10,172 nt of DNA from contig DLND01000167.1 of the NCBI GenBank assembly GCA_002476905.1, forward strand, positions 1,435 through 11,606, read 5' to 3'. Source of the stretch: Flavobacteriales bacterium UBA7519 (lineage in GTDB: Bacteria > Bacteroidota > Bacteroidia > Flavobacteriales > Weeksellaceae). The position numbers and the translations under genes are program-made. Shown piece by piece: positions 1 through 6,856 of the stretch. The notes below the pieces were generated by a model. It was given only the letters and a program-made list of their open reading frames with translations. It was not told the DNA's origin and searched no databases. Each line of letters starts with the position of its first letter. Positions within the stretch are counted from its first letter, which is position 1.

Positions 1-200
1 TCGCCATTTTCGTATTTGTCACGACTGTCGAATCGGTCTGCACCTCTTTTTGTTTTAGGTCCGCGAGAATTACCTGTTGGTCTGCTTCCTCCAGAATTTC
101 CTCTGCTATCGCTGGAGCTACGGGAGTTTCCGGAAGGTCTGCTGCCTCCAGAAGTTCTTGGTTTTCTATTTCTACCTGATTGATTTCCGTCTCCGCTCAT
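1..200 (-). CDS. Ser/Gly/Arg-rich N-terminus of a partial protein, possibly an rRNA pseudouridine synthase
   Basis: An open frame starts at the ATG at 200-198 and runs off the left edge, giving 66 codons. The visible part is low-complexity, positively charged and probably disordered, beginning MSGDGNQSGRNRKPR. It contains an 11-residue unit twice, SGGSRPSGNSR (residues 17-27) and SGGSRPTGNSR (36-46), 19 residues apart. The start is supported by a TATCTTTG promoter element 16 nt upstream. No catalytic domain is visible. Flavobacterial RsuA/RluB-type 23S rRNA pseudouridine synthases commonly carry a basic Gly/Ser/Arg/Asn-rich N-terminal extension of this kind, so that is my best guess. A DEAD-box helicase or another RNA-binding protein is possible. 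That the frame is coding is fairly safe; the product is not. Confidence 0.5.
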   Translation of the reverse strand, partial: MSGDGNQSGRNRKPRTSGGSRPSGNSRSSSDSRGNSGGSRPTGNSRGPKTKRGADRFDSRDKYENG

Positions 201-215
201 TTTCTAAAATTTTTG

Positions 216-223
216 CAAAGATA
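216..223 (-). promoter_or_regulatory. Bacteroidota -7 promoter element for the gene at 1-200
   Basis: Read on the minus strand the sequence is TATCTTTG, an exact match to the Bacteroidota sigma-A -7 consensus TAnnTTTG. It ends 15 bases before the ATG at 200, implying a very short leader. No clear TTG/TTTG -33 element lies 17-23 bases upstream, so strength is uncertain. The 187-base gap between this gene and mutA (201-387) shows nothing else recognisable; in particular I see no strong terminator hairpin after mutA. Confidence 0.5.
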
Positions 224-387
224 GTGAATTAGTTAAGAAATCGCTATTATTTGGAAAACCAAAAGTCAATGAAAAATTCAGCGATTGCATATAACAAATA
301 AAAAACAAAAAATATCTACATATGAATTCCGAATTATGAACTCACTTTTAGTAAAATTGCGAAGAATGAAATTTTAAATCTTGAAAA

Positions 388-1554
388 TTATTCAAACATT
401 TCTGCTAAACGAACTAATTTGATATTATCAGAATTATAAAGTTCTTCAATAGATTTTTTCTTTTCTAATTTAGGATAAAGATTAACGCCAATGATTTTAA
501 TTTTTCCTTCTTCAACCCAACTTTGCTCTTTAATTGCTTGTTCGAAAATCATATTCTGAATTTCTCCAGATTTCAGAAGTTCAAGATAACCACCTTTTTC
601 TTCAATTTCAAGGAATAGTTTCCAAGATTTTTCAGCGAATTGCTGCGTAATATCTTCCACAAAATAACTTCCAGAAGTCGCATCTTCAAAAACATTAATG
701 ATGCTTTCGTAAGCTAGAACAATTTGTTGTTTGAAAGAAATCTCCTTAGAAAGTTCTGACGAATCTTCAAATTTATAGTCATTAGAAAAAACCGCATCAG
801 CGCCGCCAATCATAGCCGAAGCTAATTCCAAAGTAGAACGTATCAGGTTATTATCTGCATCATTTTTAGTCTTATTTCTTAATGAAGTTTCAGCAAAGAT
901 GTAGGGAATCAGATCTTTGTCAAATTCTTTAGAAAACTGATTGAACAGATATTTGAAAGCTCTGATTTTAGCAATTTCGAAAAAATAATTAGAACCAATT
1001 GCAAATCGGAAAACCAATTTTTCAAGAATCTCCGCGCCAAATTTTTCTACTAATTCCTTAGATTTCGCCAATGCAAAAGCCAATTGCTGGATTATGGAAG
1101 CCCCGGCATTTTGATGCAAACTTAAATCAACACAAATTTGTCTTTCAAATGATTTTGATAATAATTCTCCAGCCAATTGCTCATTGATTTCAGCTTCTCC
1201 ATCATCAGAAAAAACATCAATCAAAGAAAAATAACGATTACTTTCTTCTGTTAAAATATGTTCTGCTAAATCTGGATTGTTGATGAAAATTGCTTTTTCT
1301 CGAAGATTTTCAACATTTTCATTCAAAAGAAAAGCGAAAGCTTGTTCTTCCAAACCATCTTGATATTCTGCAACAAGATGTGTACTTTCTTCAACTTTTG
1401 GAAGAATCTTCGTCCCCTGTTTATTTTGATAATATGGTTTTACATGGATGTTTTCCAGATTATCTTTAGAAAGAATTTCATAAATATTTTCTGTTTTGAG
1501 TTGCTTTTTGACAAGCTGTTCCCAATCTTCCAATGTACTTTCTATGAAACTCAT
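388..1554 (-). CDS. mutA: Methylmalonyl-CoA mutase small (beta) subunit
   Basis: The 388-residue product looks like the small subunit of heterodimeric methylmalonyl-CoA mutase, which interconverts succinyl-CoA and (R)-methylmalonyl-CoA with adenosylcobalamin. The mutase-family TIM-barrel region spans roughly residues 25-388, with family-like blocks GGADAV (250-255), SGSYFVEDIT (294-303) and EEKGGYLELL (318-327). The protein stops at the end of the barrel region (VRLAEMFE). There is no C-terminal B12-binding domain and no DxHxxG cobalt-ligand motif, as expected of a non-catalytic beta subunit reduced to its barrel; actinobacterial MutA (about 640 aa) keeps a degenerate copy. It is the last gene of the udk operon, 5 nt after the FtsB-like gene. 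The catalytic subunit (mutB/scpA), often adjacent in relatives, is not next to it here. Confidence 0.88.
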   Translation of the reverse strand: MSFIESTLEDWEQLVKKQLKTENIYEILSKDNLENIHVKPYYQNKQGTKILPKVEESTHLVAEYQDGLEEQAFAFLLNENVENLREKAIFINNPDLAEHILTEESNRYFSLIDVFSDDGEAEINEQLAGELLSKSFERQICVDLSLHQNAGASIIQQLAFALAKSKELVEKFGAEILEKLVFRFAIGSNYFFEIAKIRAFKYLFNQFSKEFDKDLIPYIFAETSLRNKTKNDADNNLIRSTLELASAMIGGADAVFSNDYKFEDSSELSKEISFKQQIVLAYESIINVFEDATSGSYFVEDITQQFAEKSWKLFLEIEEKGGYLELLKSGEIQNMIFEQAIKEQSWVEEGKIKIIGVNLYPKLEKKKSIEELYNSDNIKLVRLAEMFE

Positions 1555-1559
1555 TTTGT

Positions 1560-1910
1560 TTATTTTTTTGCAATTTTAGAACTGTCAACTACCAATATGA
1601 AAATCTCTTCGTTCGGTTTTTTCATAAAGTAATTTTCACGTGCATATTTCTCTTTTTCTTGTTTGTTATTCATAAGCTTGCGAAAGAATCTGTCATTCTT
1701 TTCGTACTCAGTCTTATAAAAATTAAGTTGATTTTCATAACGTGTGATTTCGCCGTTTAGTTCATTTATAACTAAAAAAGATGTACTGTCAAAAAATATC
1801 ATCCAAACCAAAAATCCTGTAAGCGTTAAAACATACTTATTGAAAACATAAGTTTTAAAGAACTTGATTGTCGGCGATTTTTTCTTGATATCCTTAATTA
1901 GTTCTTTCAT
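1560..1910 (-). CDS. FtsB/DivIC-family septum formation initiator protein
   Basis: This 116-residue protein has the FtsB/DivIC layout: a short basic cytoplasmic N-terminus (residues 1-25), one transmembrane helix (about 26-47), a heptad-like helical stretch (about 49-90) and the family block YARENYFMKKPNEEIF (89-104). Family members are bitopic division proteins that form a coiled-coil complex with FtsL and FtsQ/DivIB in the periplasm and activate septal peptidoglycan synthesis. The ATG lies 2 nt after the udk stop and the stop lies 5 nt before mutA, so it is co-transcribed with both. I leave the symbol blank because FtsB and DivIC cannot be told apart from this sequence. The family call is secure from topology and the conserved block. 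Confidence 0.85.
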   Translation of the reverse strand: MKELIKDIKKKSPTIKFFKTYVFNKYVLTLTGFLVWMIFFDSTSFLVINELNGEITRYENQLNFYKTEYEKNDRFFRKLMNNKQEKEKYARENYFMKKPNEEIFILVVDSSKIAKK

Positions 1911-1912
1911 AG

Positions 1913-2530
1913 TTAATGAACTTTTTTAAGCGAATTATTAATTACAGTCGTTAAGAAATCGATAGCTACAGAATTCTGTTTCATATTGGGAACAATTAAA
2001 TCGGCTTCATTTTTAGAAGGTTCGATAAATTCTTGATGCATCGGCTTCAAAGTCGTCTGATATCTGTGTAAAACTTCTTGCAAATCACGGCCTCTTTCTT
2101 GAGTGTCTCTACGAATTCTTCGGATTAATCTTTCGTCTGAATCTGCGTGTACAAAAACTTTTAGGTCAAATTCTTTTAGTAATTCTTTGCTTGTCAAAAC
2201 CAAAATACCTTCTACAATCAATACATTTCTTGGTTCCACAGTAACGTGGTCTCCCGTTCTGGAATGCGTTACGAAAGAATAAATCGGCTGTTCTATGCTC
2301 TGATGATTTTTAAGGGCTTTAACGTGTTGCAACATCAAGTCAAAATCGATTGATTTTGGGTGATCGTAATTAAGAACTTCTCTTTCTGACAAAGTCAAAT
2401 TAGGATTGTCGTGGTAATAATTATCTTGAGAAAGCACGTTAACACCTTCTAAGTTAAGTTGTTGAAGAATTTTATTAACAACAGTTGTTTTTCCGGAACC
2501 TGTTCCTCCGGCTATACCAATCACGAGCAT
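1913..2530 (-). CDS. udk: Uridine kinase
   Basis: Uridine/cytidine kinase of the pyrimidine salvage pathway: it phosphorylates uridine or cytidine to UMP or CMP with a nucleoside triphosphate, in the cytoplasm. The 205-residue length is normal for the family. The Walker A P-loop GGTGSGKTT sits at residues 8-16, followed by the family blocks DNYYHD, YDHPKSIDFDLM (about 55-66), the substrate-side QPIYSFVTHSRT, and the lid region RRIRRDTQERGRD. The C-terminus carries the usual NMKQNSVAIDFL stretch. It is the first gene of a minus-strand operon with the FtsB-like gene and mutA, and has a well-placed promoter 15 nt upstream of the start. Confidence 0.95.
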   Translation of the reverse strand: MLVIGIAGGTGSGKTTVVNKILQQLNLEGVNVLSQDNYYHDNPNLTLSEREVLNYDHPKSIDFDLMLQHVKALKNHQSIEQPIYSFVTHSRTGDHVTVEPRNVLIVEGILVLTSKELLKEFDLKVFVHADSDERLIRRIRRDTQERGRDLQEVLHRYQTTLKPMHQEFIEPSKNEADLIVPNMKQNSVAIDFLTTVINNSLKKVH

Positions 2531-2544
2531 CTCTACATTTTTTA

Positions 2545-2577
2545 CAAAAATACTATTATTTTTTTTTCAGAATCAAA
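2545..2577 (-). promoter_or_regulatory. Promoter of the udk - FtsB-like - mutA operon
   Basis: On the minus strand a TTTG -33 element (2577-2574) is separated by 21 bases from TATTTTTG (2552-2545), which matches the -7 consensus TAnnTTTG. Spacing of 17-23 bases is the Bacteroidota norm. Transcription would start near 2540, about 10 bases before the udk ATG at 2530. The element lies between the terminator at 2600-2623 and udk, so the operon has its own start signal. Both boxes and their spacing are seen directly; activity is inferred. Confidence 0.6.
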
Positions 2578-2599
2578 TAAAACTTAAAATTACTTGCAC

Positions 2600-2623
2600 A
2601 AAAAAAGCTGCAATTTGCAGCCT
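2600..2623 (-). terminator. Rho-independent terminator (minus strand)
   Basis: On the minus strand there is a stem of GCTGC (2621-2617) and GCAGC (2611-2607) with a 5-base loop that can close further by A-T pairs, followed at once by a run of seven T (2606-2600). The other strand lacks a T tract after the stem, so the signal is directional. It would end transcription arriving from sanA, or from an unannotated transcript in 2624-2931, just before the udk promoter. Confidence 0.75.
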
Positions 2624-2931
2624 TCTAATGATTTGTATTCTATAGTTCTTCCTGAGGGATTTTGTCTTTGTGCTTTTATCTGTAGTTTTGTCTTTGTATT
2701 CCTTTTATAATGATTTTTATCAAATGATAATATTCTACTCTTTATCTATCTGAATATACTACGAAATAAGGCGTGCGAATATGTTGCGATCCTTACTCAA
2801 ATAAGACTTGATACAAAAAAAGTAATTGCTATTTTAATTGTATTTGTAATCTTTACGTTGTTTATATAGCGGCATCAGCCTAATTTGTTATTAGCTATAT
2901 TATACATCTCCAACCAGATAATTAATAGCAT
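2624..2931. other. Non-coding gap between sanA and the terminator
   Basis: About 308 bases with no gene I can support. Stops are frequent on both strands. One plus-strand stretch (2714-2875) is open and ends in a hydrophobic run, but has no ATG, GTG or TTG start. The minus strand has only a 12-codon ATG frame. No riboswitch or tRNA fold is recognisable. Because the terminator for the minus strand sits at the far end, this is either a long sanA 3' untranslated region or room for a small RNA. Confidence 0.5.
2660..2697. repeat. 12-bp direct repeat pair
   Basis: TTTTGTCTTTGT occurs twice, at 2660-2671 and 2686-2697, with start points 26 bases apart. It lies in the sanA-udk gap next to the terminator. 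It vaguely resembles the CTTTGCG-type motif in the inverted repeats at 6391-6928, which might mean a decayed relic of that repeat family, but simple low-complexity sequence explains it as well. Confidence 0.4.
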
Positions 2932-3555
2932 TTATTCTTCTGGCGAAATTCCCAAAACATAATAGAAAACAGCCAAAACTCTGGCAAAAAACTCACGGGT
3001 GTGATTTCTGTAGAAGCTTTCATTTTTGCTGACATCTTGGGCGTCAAATCCAAGCGCGTTCATTCCATTATTTCTTGCAAAAAATAAAGCTCTGAGGTTA
3101 TGAAAACCTTGTGAAACGATAATCACATTTTTTTGACCGTAAACATTTTTACAACGCAAAATACTTTTATGGGTATTGAATCCTTTGGGGTCTTCAATAA
3201 TAATATTTTCTGGGACGCCTTCTGTGTAAACCAAAAAACGTTTCATCGCGGCTGGCTCATCATAATTTAGACTTTTTTCGCCACTGACAATAATTTTTTT
3301 GATTTTTCCATGATGATAAAGTGTTCCAACAGCATCCATCCTTGCCGTAAAATAAGGATTTGCGATGCCAGAACGCATTTTGGGAGAAGTTCCCAGAACC
3401 AGAGCACAATCTCTTGATGGAACTTTGCTGATTTTCGTATAAGTTCTTCCACTTGTAAGAGCAAAAACCCAGAAGTTCGCTAAAATCAACAGCAAAATCC
3501 CCAGCTCTACTAGCCTTAAAATAATCTTCAGAAAATTAGCAACCTTCTTCAACAT
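2932..3555 (-). CDS. sanA: SanA/YdcF-like DUF218 membrane protein
   Basis: A 207-residue protein with one N-terminal transmembrane helix (about residues 12-34) and a DUF218 domain (about 50-190), the layout of E. coli SanA, an inner-membrane protein with an envelope-barrier role (vancomycin exclusion at high temperature). Family blocks are ALVLGTS (51-57), NPYFTARMDA (66-75), VSGEKSLNYDEP (90-101), DPKGFNTHKS (122-131) and IIVSQGFHNLRA (145-156), which places the conserved charged and polar residues as in the family. Its biochemical activity is not established. The ATG overlaps the stop of the upstream oxidoreductase by one base (TAATG), implying translational coupling. Family assignment is strong; the specific role is by homology only. 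Confidence 0.88.
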   Translation of the reverse strand: MLKKVANFLKIILRLVELGILLLILANFWVFALTSGRTYTKISKVPSRDCALVLGTSPKMRSGIANPYFTARMDAVGTLYHHGKIKKIIVSGEKSLNYDEPAAMKRFLVYTEGVPENIIIEDPKGFNTHKSILRCKNVYGQKNVIIVSQGFHNLRALFFARNNGMNALGFDAQDVSKNESFYRNHTREFFARVLAVFYYVLGISPEE

Positions 3556-4685
3556 TAGTTATACAAATCAAAATCTAAATATACATCTTTGCTCATTGCA
3601 ATGGAAACACAAGGCAAAATTTTCCCCTGAAGTTTTTCATTTTCGGTCAAATATTCGTCTTCTGTCATATCCACTTCTCCATTTTTCAAATAACAAAGGC
3701 AGCTTCCACAAATCCCAGATTTGCAGGAATAAGGCAGTTTGTAACCTAAATCCAATAGCTGTTGAAGGATTTTCCGTTCATTATTTTTTAAAACAATTCC
3801 ATCTTTTTCAATATGATTGAATTTGATTTTAACATTCACATTTTCAATCAAAGGAAATTCTTTTTCGATTGGATAAATATCATCATTAAAAGCTTCGAAC
3901 AATTCAAAATGAATATTCTTTTTCGGGATTCCGTGGTTGTAACAAGCATTGGCGACAGATTTTATCATCGCACCTGGACCACAAATAAGGACTTTGTCTG
4001 TGCTGTCCCAAATTGTAGATTCTTCATCATCTTCATCGAGATGAAGAATTTGATTAATAATAAGAGAAATCTTCTTTTCGTCCAATCTTCCTTGAAACAA
4101 TTGGTCTTTTATCTTTTCCTGAGATAAGAAATAAAACACTTCGAATCTTCCTACGTTTTCTTTTTGCAAATCTTCCAATTCCTGTTTCAGAACAATATCT
4201 TCATAACTTTTGTTCCCATAGAAGAGGAAAATTCTAGTAAATTGTTCTTCGTGGAGATTGTTCTTAATATGACTAAAAAGTGGTGTAATTCCAATTCCGG
4301 AAGCAAACGCAAGAATTGTTCGTTTTTCATTAGGTTTCGATGGAATAAAAAATCTTCCCAAAGGTTCACTCACGGAAATCTCGTCATCAATATGATAATT
4401 CTGAAATAGAAAATTGGTGGAACTTTCTTCACCGTTGATTTTGATGGCTAACTCAATTTTGTTTTCAAAAGGCGCAGAAATAATAGAATAATCATTCTGA
4501 ATTTCCTTTTCATTAAAATGATATTTCAACGTCACATATTGCCCAGCCTGATATTGATATTGTGATTTTAATTCCTCAGGAATAGTCAATTCCAATGCAA
4601 AAGCATTTTTGGTAAGTTGCCGTTTTTTAGCTATTTTTAGCCTGTGAAACTGAGGTTGATTTGCGATTGTTAATTGATTCTCCAT
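3555..4685 (-). CDS. PaaE-type ferredoxin-NADP reductase with C-terminal 2Fe-2S domain
   Basis: A 376-residue flavin oxidoreductase passing electrons between NAD(P)H, FAD and a plant-type 2Fe-2S cluster. Domains in order: FAD-binding barrel (about 15-115, with DYSIISAP), NAD(P)-binding fold (about 120-265, with ASGIGITP and ICGPGAM), and ferredoxin domain (about 285-376) whose cluster cysteines are C321, C326 and C329 in CKSGICGSC, plus C359. Relatives include PaaE of phenylacetyl-CoA epoxidase, but no other paa gene is present, so the electron acceptor is unknown. I start it at the ATG at 4685; an in-frame TTG two codons upstream is less likely. Oddity: the usual R-x-Y-S flavin motif reads N-D-Y-S. 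It is translationally coupled to sanA and divergent from the TlpA gene. Confidence 0.85.
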   Translation of the reverse strand: MENQLTIANQPQFHRLKIAKKRQLTKNAFALELTIPEELKSQYQYQAGQYVTLKYHFNEKEIQNDYSIISAPFENKIELAIKINGEESSTNFLFQNYHIDDEISVSEPLGRFFIPSKPNEKRTILAFASGIGITPLFSHIKNNLHEEQFTRIFLFYGNKSYEDIVLKQELEDLQKENVGRFEVFYFLSQEKIKDQLFQGRLDEKKISLIINQILHLDEDDEESTIWDSTDKVLICGPGAMIKSVANACYNHGIPKKNIHFELFEAFNDDIYPIEKEFPLIENVNVKIKFNHIEKDGIVLKNNERKILQQLLDLGYKLPYSCKSGICGSCLCYLKNGEVDMTEDEYLTENEKLQGKILPCVSIAMSKDVYLDFDLYN

Positions 4686-4695
4686 TGTCAAGAAT

Positions 4696-4703
4696 CAAAT
4701 TTA
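4696..4703 (-). promoter_or_regulatory. Possible -7 promoter element of the reductase-sanA pair
   Basis: The minus strand reads TAAATTTG, matching TAnnTTTG, ending 10 bases before the ATG at 4685. A transcript from here would have a leader of only a few bases, which argues for the ATG start over the TTG at 4691. No -33 TTG at the normal 17-23-base spacing was found. The 87-base divergent gap (4686-4772) must also hold the promoter of the TlpA operon, for which I see no clear match. Confidence 0.35.
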
Positions 4704-4772
4704 ATGAAATTTGACAAAAGAAAAAATCTAAATAGCAAAGCTTGGTTTTCAATTTCAAAATAAAATGAAACT

Positions 4773-5408
4773 ATGAGAAAATTCTTGATATATTCCGTTG
4801 TGTCACTCAGCTTTTTAGCTTGTAAAAAGAATGATGAAAAAGTTGCTGAAACCGAAGCAAAAGAAGACTCGATAAAAGTGGAACCTACAAAAACCGAAGC
4901 GGATGTTGCGCAACTGAAAGAGTTTTCTCCCGAAAAAATTTCAACAACTTTAAAATCGAATCATTCTGACACGCTTTATGTGACCAACTTCTTTGCAACT
5001 TGGTGTGGGCCGTGTATGCAGGAGATTCCGCATTTCAGAAAAAAAATGGATGAGTTGGACAATCAACCTGTGAAATTCACTTTTGTAAGTCTTGATAATA
5101 AAAAAGATTGGGCGACAGATGTCAGCGATTTTGCGGATGAATACAACATCAGAGAAAATGTTGTACTCTTAGACGGAGCACTTTTAAATCAAGAGTTTTT
5201 CAAGCAAAATTTCCAGTCTTGGGATGGAGGTGCTATTCCTTTTACTTTGATTAGAAAAGGTGATAAATCTGACGAAACAGTTGGTTCTATGAGCGAGGAA
5301 ATGCTAAATCAGAAAATCGAAAAACTATTGGCTCATAATTCCTCTGCAAAAGTTGCTGAGAATAAAGAAAAATCTGGAATCACTGGTCCTAAAAAATCTT
5401 TAAAATAA
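4773..5408 (+). CDS. TlpA-like thioredoxin-fold lipoprotein
   Basis: A 211-residue secreted thiol-disulfide oxidoreductase. The N-terminus is a lipoprotein signal peptide with lipobox SFLAC, lipidated at Cys17, followed by a charged linker rich in Lys, Glu and Thr (18-50). The thioredoxin fold runs from about 50 to 190 with the redox site WCGPC (77-81) in FFATWCGPCMQEIPHF and a cis-Pro candidate in GAIPFTLI. The family reduces or isomerises disulfides in envelope proteins, for example during cytochrome c maturation. A short Ser/Lys-rich tail ends the protein. The permease begins 12 nt downstream, so the genes are probably co-transcribed. That makes a link between thiol chemistry and the transported substrate possible, but this is inference. 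Confidence 0.88.
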   Translation: MRKFLIYSVVSLSFLACKKNDEKVAETEAKEDSIKVEPTKTEADVAQLKEFSPEKISTTLKSNHSDTLYVTNFFATWCGPCMQEIPHFRKKMDELDNQPVKFTFVSLDNKKDWATDVSDFADEYNIRENVVLLDGALLNQEFFKQNFQSWDGGAIPFTLIRKGDKSDETVGSMSEEMLNQKIEKLLAHNSSAKVAENKEKSGITGPKKSLK

Positions 5409-5420
5409 GAATTATTCTTG

Positions 5421-6389
5421 ATGAAACGTTTTCCTATTCTGGTAACATTGATAATCGTTTTGGCGATTATTGCGTTTTTCATCAATCTTAATATTGGTTT
5501 TGCAAAACTGAATTTTTCTGATTTTTTAAATTCAGAATCGGAGAATTTTCAGATTGCAGGATTCAGAATTAATCGCGCTTTAGCAATGCTTTTGGCTGGA
5601 ATTGCGATTCCAACAAGCGGATTTCTTTTGCAGGAATATTTCAAGAATCCTTTGGCTGGTCCAGATGTTTTGGGAATCACTTCGGTTTCCAGTTTGTTTG
5701 TCGCATTTTATATTTTCTTTTCGCAAAACATTGTCATTCCTGACTTTTTGCAGAACAGCTTTATCAGTTTAGCTTCAATCGTGGGAAGCATTGTTTTGAT
5801 GATTATTTTGCTGTTATTTTCAAACCGATTTCGGGATAAAAGCTTTATCATTATTTTCGGATTTTTGATTTCGGCTTTGGCTGGAGCTGTTGTTTCTTTT
5901 CTTCAGTTTTATGTGGAAAGTCAAAGTCTGAAAAATTATATGCTTTGGACTTTTGGAGCCAATAATCAAGCAAGTTTAATTCAAATTTCCATTCTTACAA
6001 TTTTAATAATTATTGGATTAATTTTTACTTTCAAATCTATAAAACCTTTAATTGGAAATGCACTCGGAGCTGCTTATGCACAGAGTTTTGGAATCAGTCA
6101 ATCGAAACTGAAAATCAGCATTATTGTAGCTTCTTCCCTACTTTCTGCTTCGGTTACGGCTTTTTTAGGACCGATTTTATTTATTGGAGTTGTCGTTCCG
6201 CATTTTTGCAGAATGATTTGGAATCCTGCACAACTTTGGCATCAATGGATTCTGAATATGATTTTGGGCGTTTTTATAATGCAGGTTTTTTCTATTATTT
6301 CGGAACTGAGTCAATTTCCTATTAATATTATTACGACGTTTTTTGGGATTCCGGTAATATTGTTGATGTTGATGAAAAGTAACAAATAG
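5421..6389 (+). CDS. FecCD/BtuC-family ABC transporter permease
   Basis: A 322-residue polytopic inner-membrane protein, the permease of a type II importer for iron-siderophore, heme or cobalamin. Family blocks are visible: RINRALAMLLAGIAIPTSG followed by NPLAGPDVLGITS near residues 50-90, and GPILFIGVVVPHFCR near 245-260, which includes the region contacting the ATPase, then a GIPVILLML ending. I count about nine or ten hydrophobic segments. I choose the ATG at 5421 rather than the TTG one codon earlier. It follows the TlpA-like gene by 12 nt; its ATPase partner lies beyond the cassette at 6391-6928. No substrate-binding protein or TonB-dependent receptor is in the window, so the substrate cannot be read from context. 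Confidence 0.92.
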   Translation: MKRFPILVTLIIVLAIIAFFINLNIGFAKLNFSDFLNSESENFQIAGFRINRALAMLLAGIAIPTSGFLLQEYFKNPLAGPDVLGITSVSSLFVAFYIFFSQNIVIPDFLQNSFISLASIVGSIVLMIILLLFSNRFRDKSFIIIFGFLISALAGAVVSFLQFYVESQSLKNYMLWTFGANNQASLIQISILTILIIIGLIFTFKSIKPLIGNALGAAYAQSFGISQSKLKISIIVASSLLSASVTAFLGPILFIGVVVPHFCRMIWNPAQLWHQWILNMILGVFIMQVFSIISELSQFPINIITTFFGIPVILLMLMKSNK

Positions 6390-6390
6390 T

Positions 6391-6465
6391 TTTTATCGCA
6401 AAGGCGCAAAAAAATGATTGTTAAAACTGATGAAAGACGCAAAGTTTTTTATCTTCGATAAAAAA
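6391..6465 (+). repeat. Left inverted repeat of the GxxExxY cassette
   Basis: The outer 21 bases (6391-6411, core ATCGCAAAGGCGCAAA) are a perfect inverted match to 6908-6928. After a 24-base spacer of little similarity, the inner block 6436-6465 (GACGCAAAG then TTATCTTCGATAA) matches the right arm with few changes. The inner block is itself a hairpin: a 9-bp A/T-rich stem (6445-6453 with 6457-6465) around a TTC loop. The outer block has a CGC-AAAG-GCG core that can also fold, in the style of REP elements. Confidence 0.85.
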
Positions 6466-6470
6466 ACACA

Positions 6471-6855
6471 ATGGATGAAAATGAATTGGCAAAAATTGTC
6501 GTTGATTTAGGATTTAGGATTTAAAATTTACAAAAAACTTGGTGCAGGTTTATTTGAAAACGTTTATGAAGAATGCCTTTTTCACGACATCAAAAAATTT
6601 GGATTAAAAGTTGAAAAACAAAAATCATTATCAATAATCTATGATGACTTGGTAATTGAGATTGCTTTTAAAATTGATTTATTAGTACAAGACAAATTAA
6701 TCTTAGAAATAAAAACTGTTGATTATTTGAATGATATTCACAAAGCACAAATTCTAACTTATCTCAAAATGACGAATTGTAAATTAGGATTATTAATGAA
6801 TTTCAGAACTGATTATTATAAAAACGGAATAAAAAGAGTTGTAAATAACATATAA
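6471..6855 (+). pseudogene. GxxExxY protein (PD-(D/E)XK nuclease superfamily), frameshifted
   Basis: From the ATG at 6471 the frame reads MDENELAKIVVDLGF and then hits TAA at 6522. Removing one 7-base copy of the tandem GATTTAG at 6504-6523 restores an uninterrupted reading of about 125 residues to the TAA at 6853-6855. The restored protein has the family motif G-x-x-E-x-x-Y (GLFENVY) and a nuclease-type core with Asp in FKIDLLV followed by E-I-K in LILEIKTV, then the conserved LTYLKMTNCKLGLLMNF. The family (PDDEXK_3) has no established function. A downstream ATG at 6649 opens a 68-residue frame that keeps the D...EIK core but loses the GxxExxY motif; it is a remnant rather than a gene. Reversible slippage or a sequencing error could also explain the break. 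Confidence 0.85.
6504..6523 (+). repeat. 7-bp tandem repeat that breaks the GxxExxY frame
   Basis: GATTTAG (6504-6510), GATTTAG (6511-6517) and GATTTA (6518-6523) form nearly three copies. With one copy fewer, the reading continues as VVDLGFKIYKKLGAG, which fits the family. The extra 7 bases shift the frame by one and create TAA at 6522-6524. Short tandem units like this are typical slipped-strand sites. Confidence 0.85.
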
Positions 6856-6856
6856 A

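Noticed and set aside
1342..1632. Plus-strand 96-codon open frame
   Set aside because: It is antisense to mutA and the FtsB-like gene and is rich in Phe/Ile/Cys, as expected of a shadow frame.
2714..2875. Plus-strand open stretch ending in a hydrophobic, membrane-like run
   Set aside because: It has no ATG, GTG or TTG start codon in frame and no recognisable promoter; hydrophobic residues are expected by chance in AT-rich DNA.
4686..4691. TTG start two codons upstream for the PaaE-type reductase
   Set aside because: The ATG at 4685 is closer to the family norm, and the putative -7 element leaves almost no leader for the TTG.
4686..4772. Cobalamin riboswitch or iron-regulator box controlling the TlpA-permease operon
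   Set aside because: The gap is only 87 bases and AT-rich; I see no B12-box-like conserved motif or Fur-type inverted repeat.
5418..5420. TTG start one codon upstream for the permease
   Set aside because: An ATG follows immediately at 5421 and rare TTG starts need support that is not present here.
6649..6855. A 68-codon plus-strand open frame as an independent gene
   Set aside because: It is the C-terminal half of the frameshifted GxxExxY gene; family similarity continues upstream in the same frame to the 7-bp repeat.
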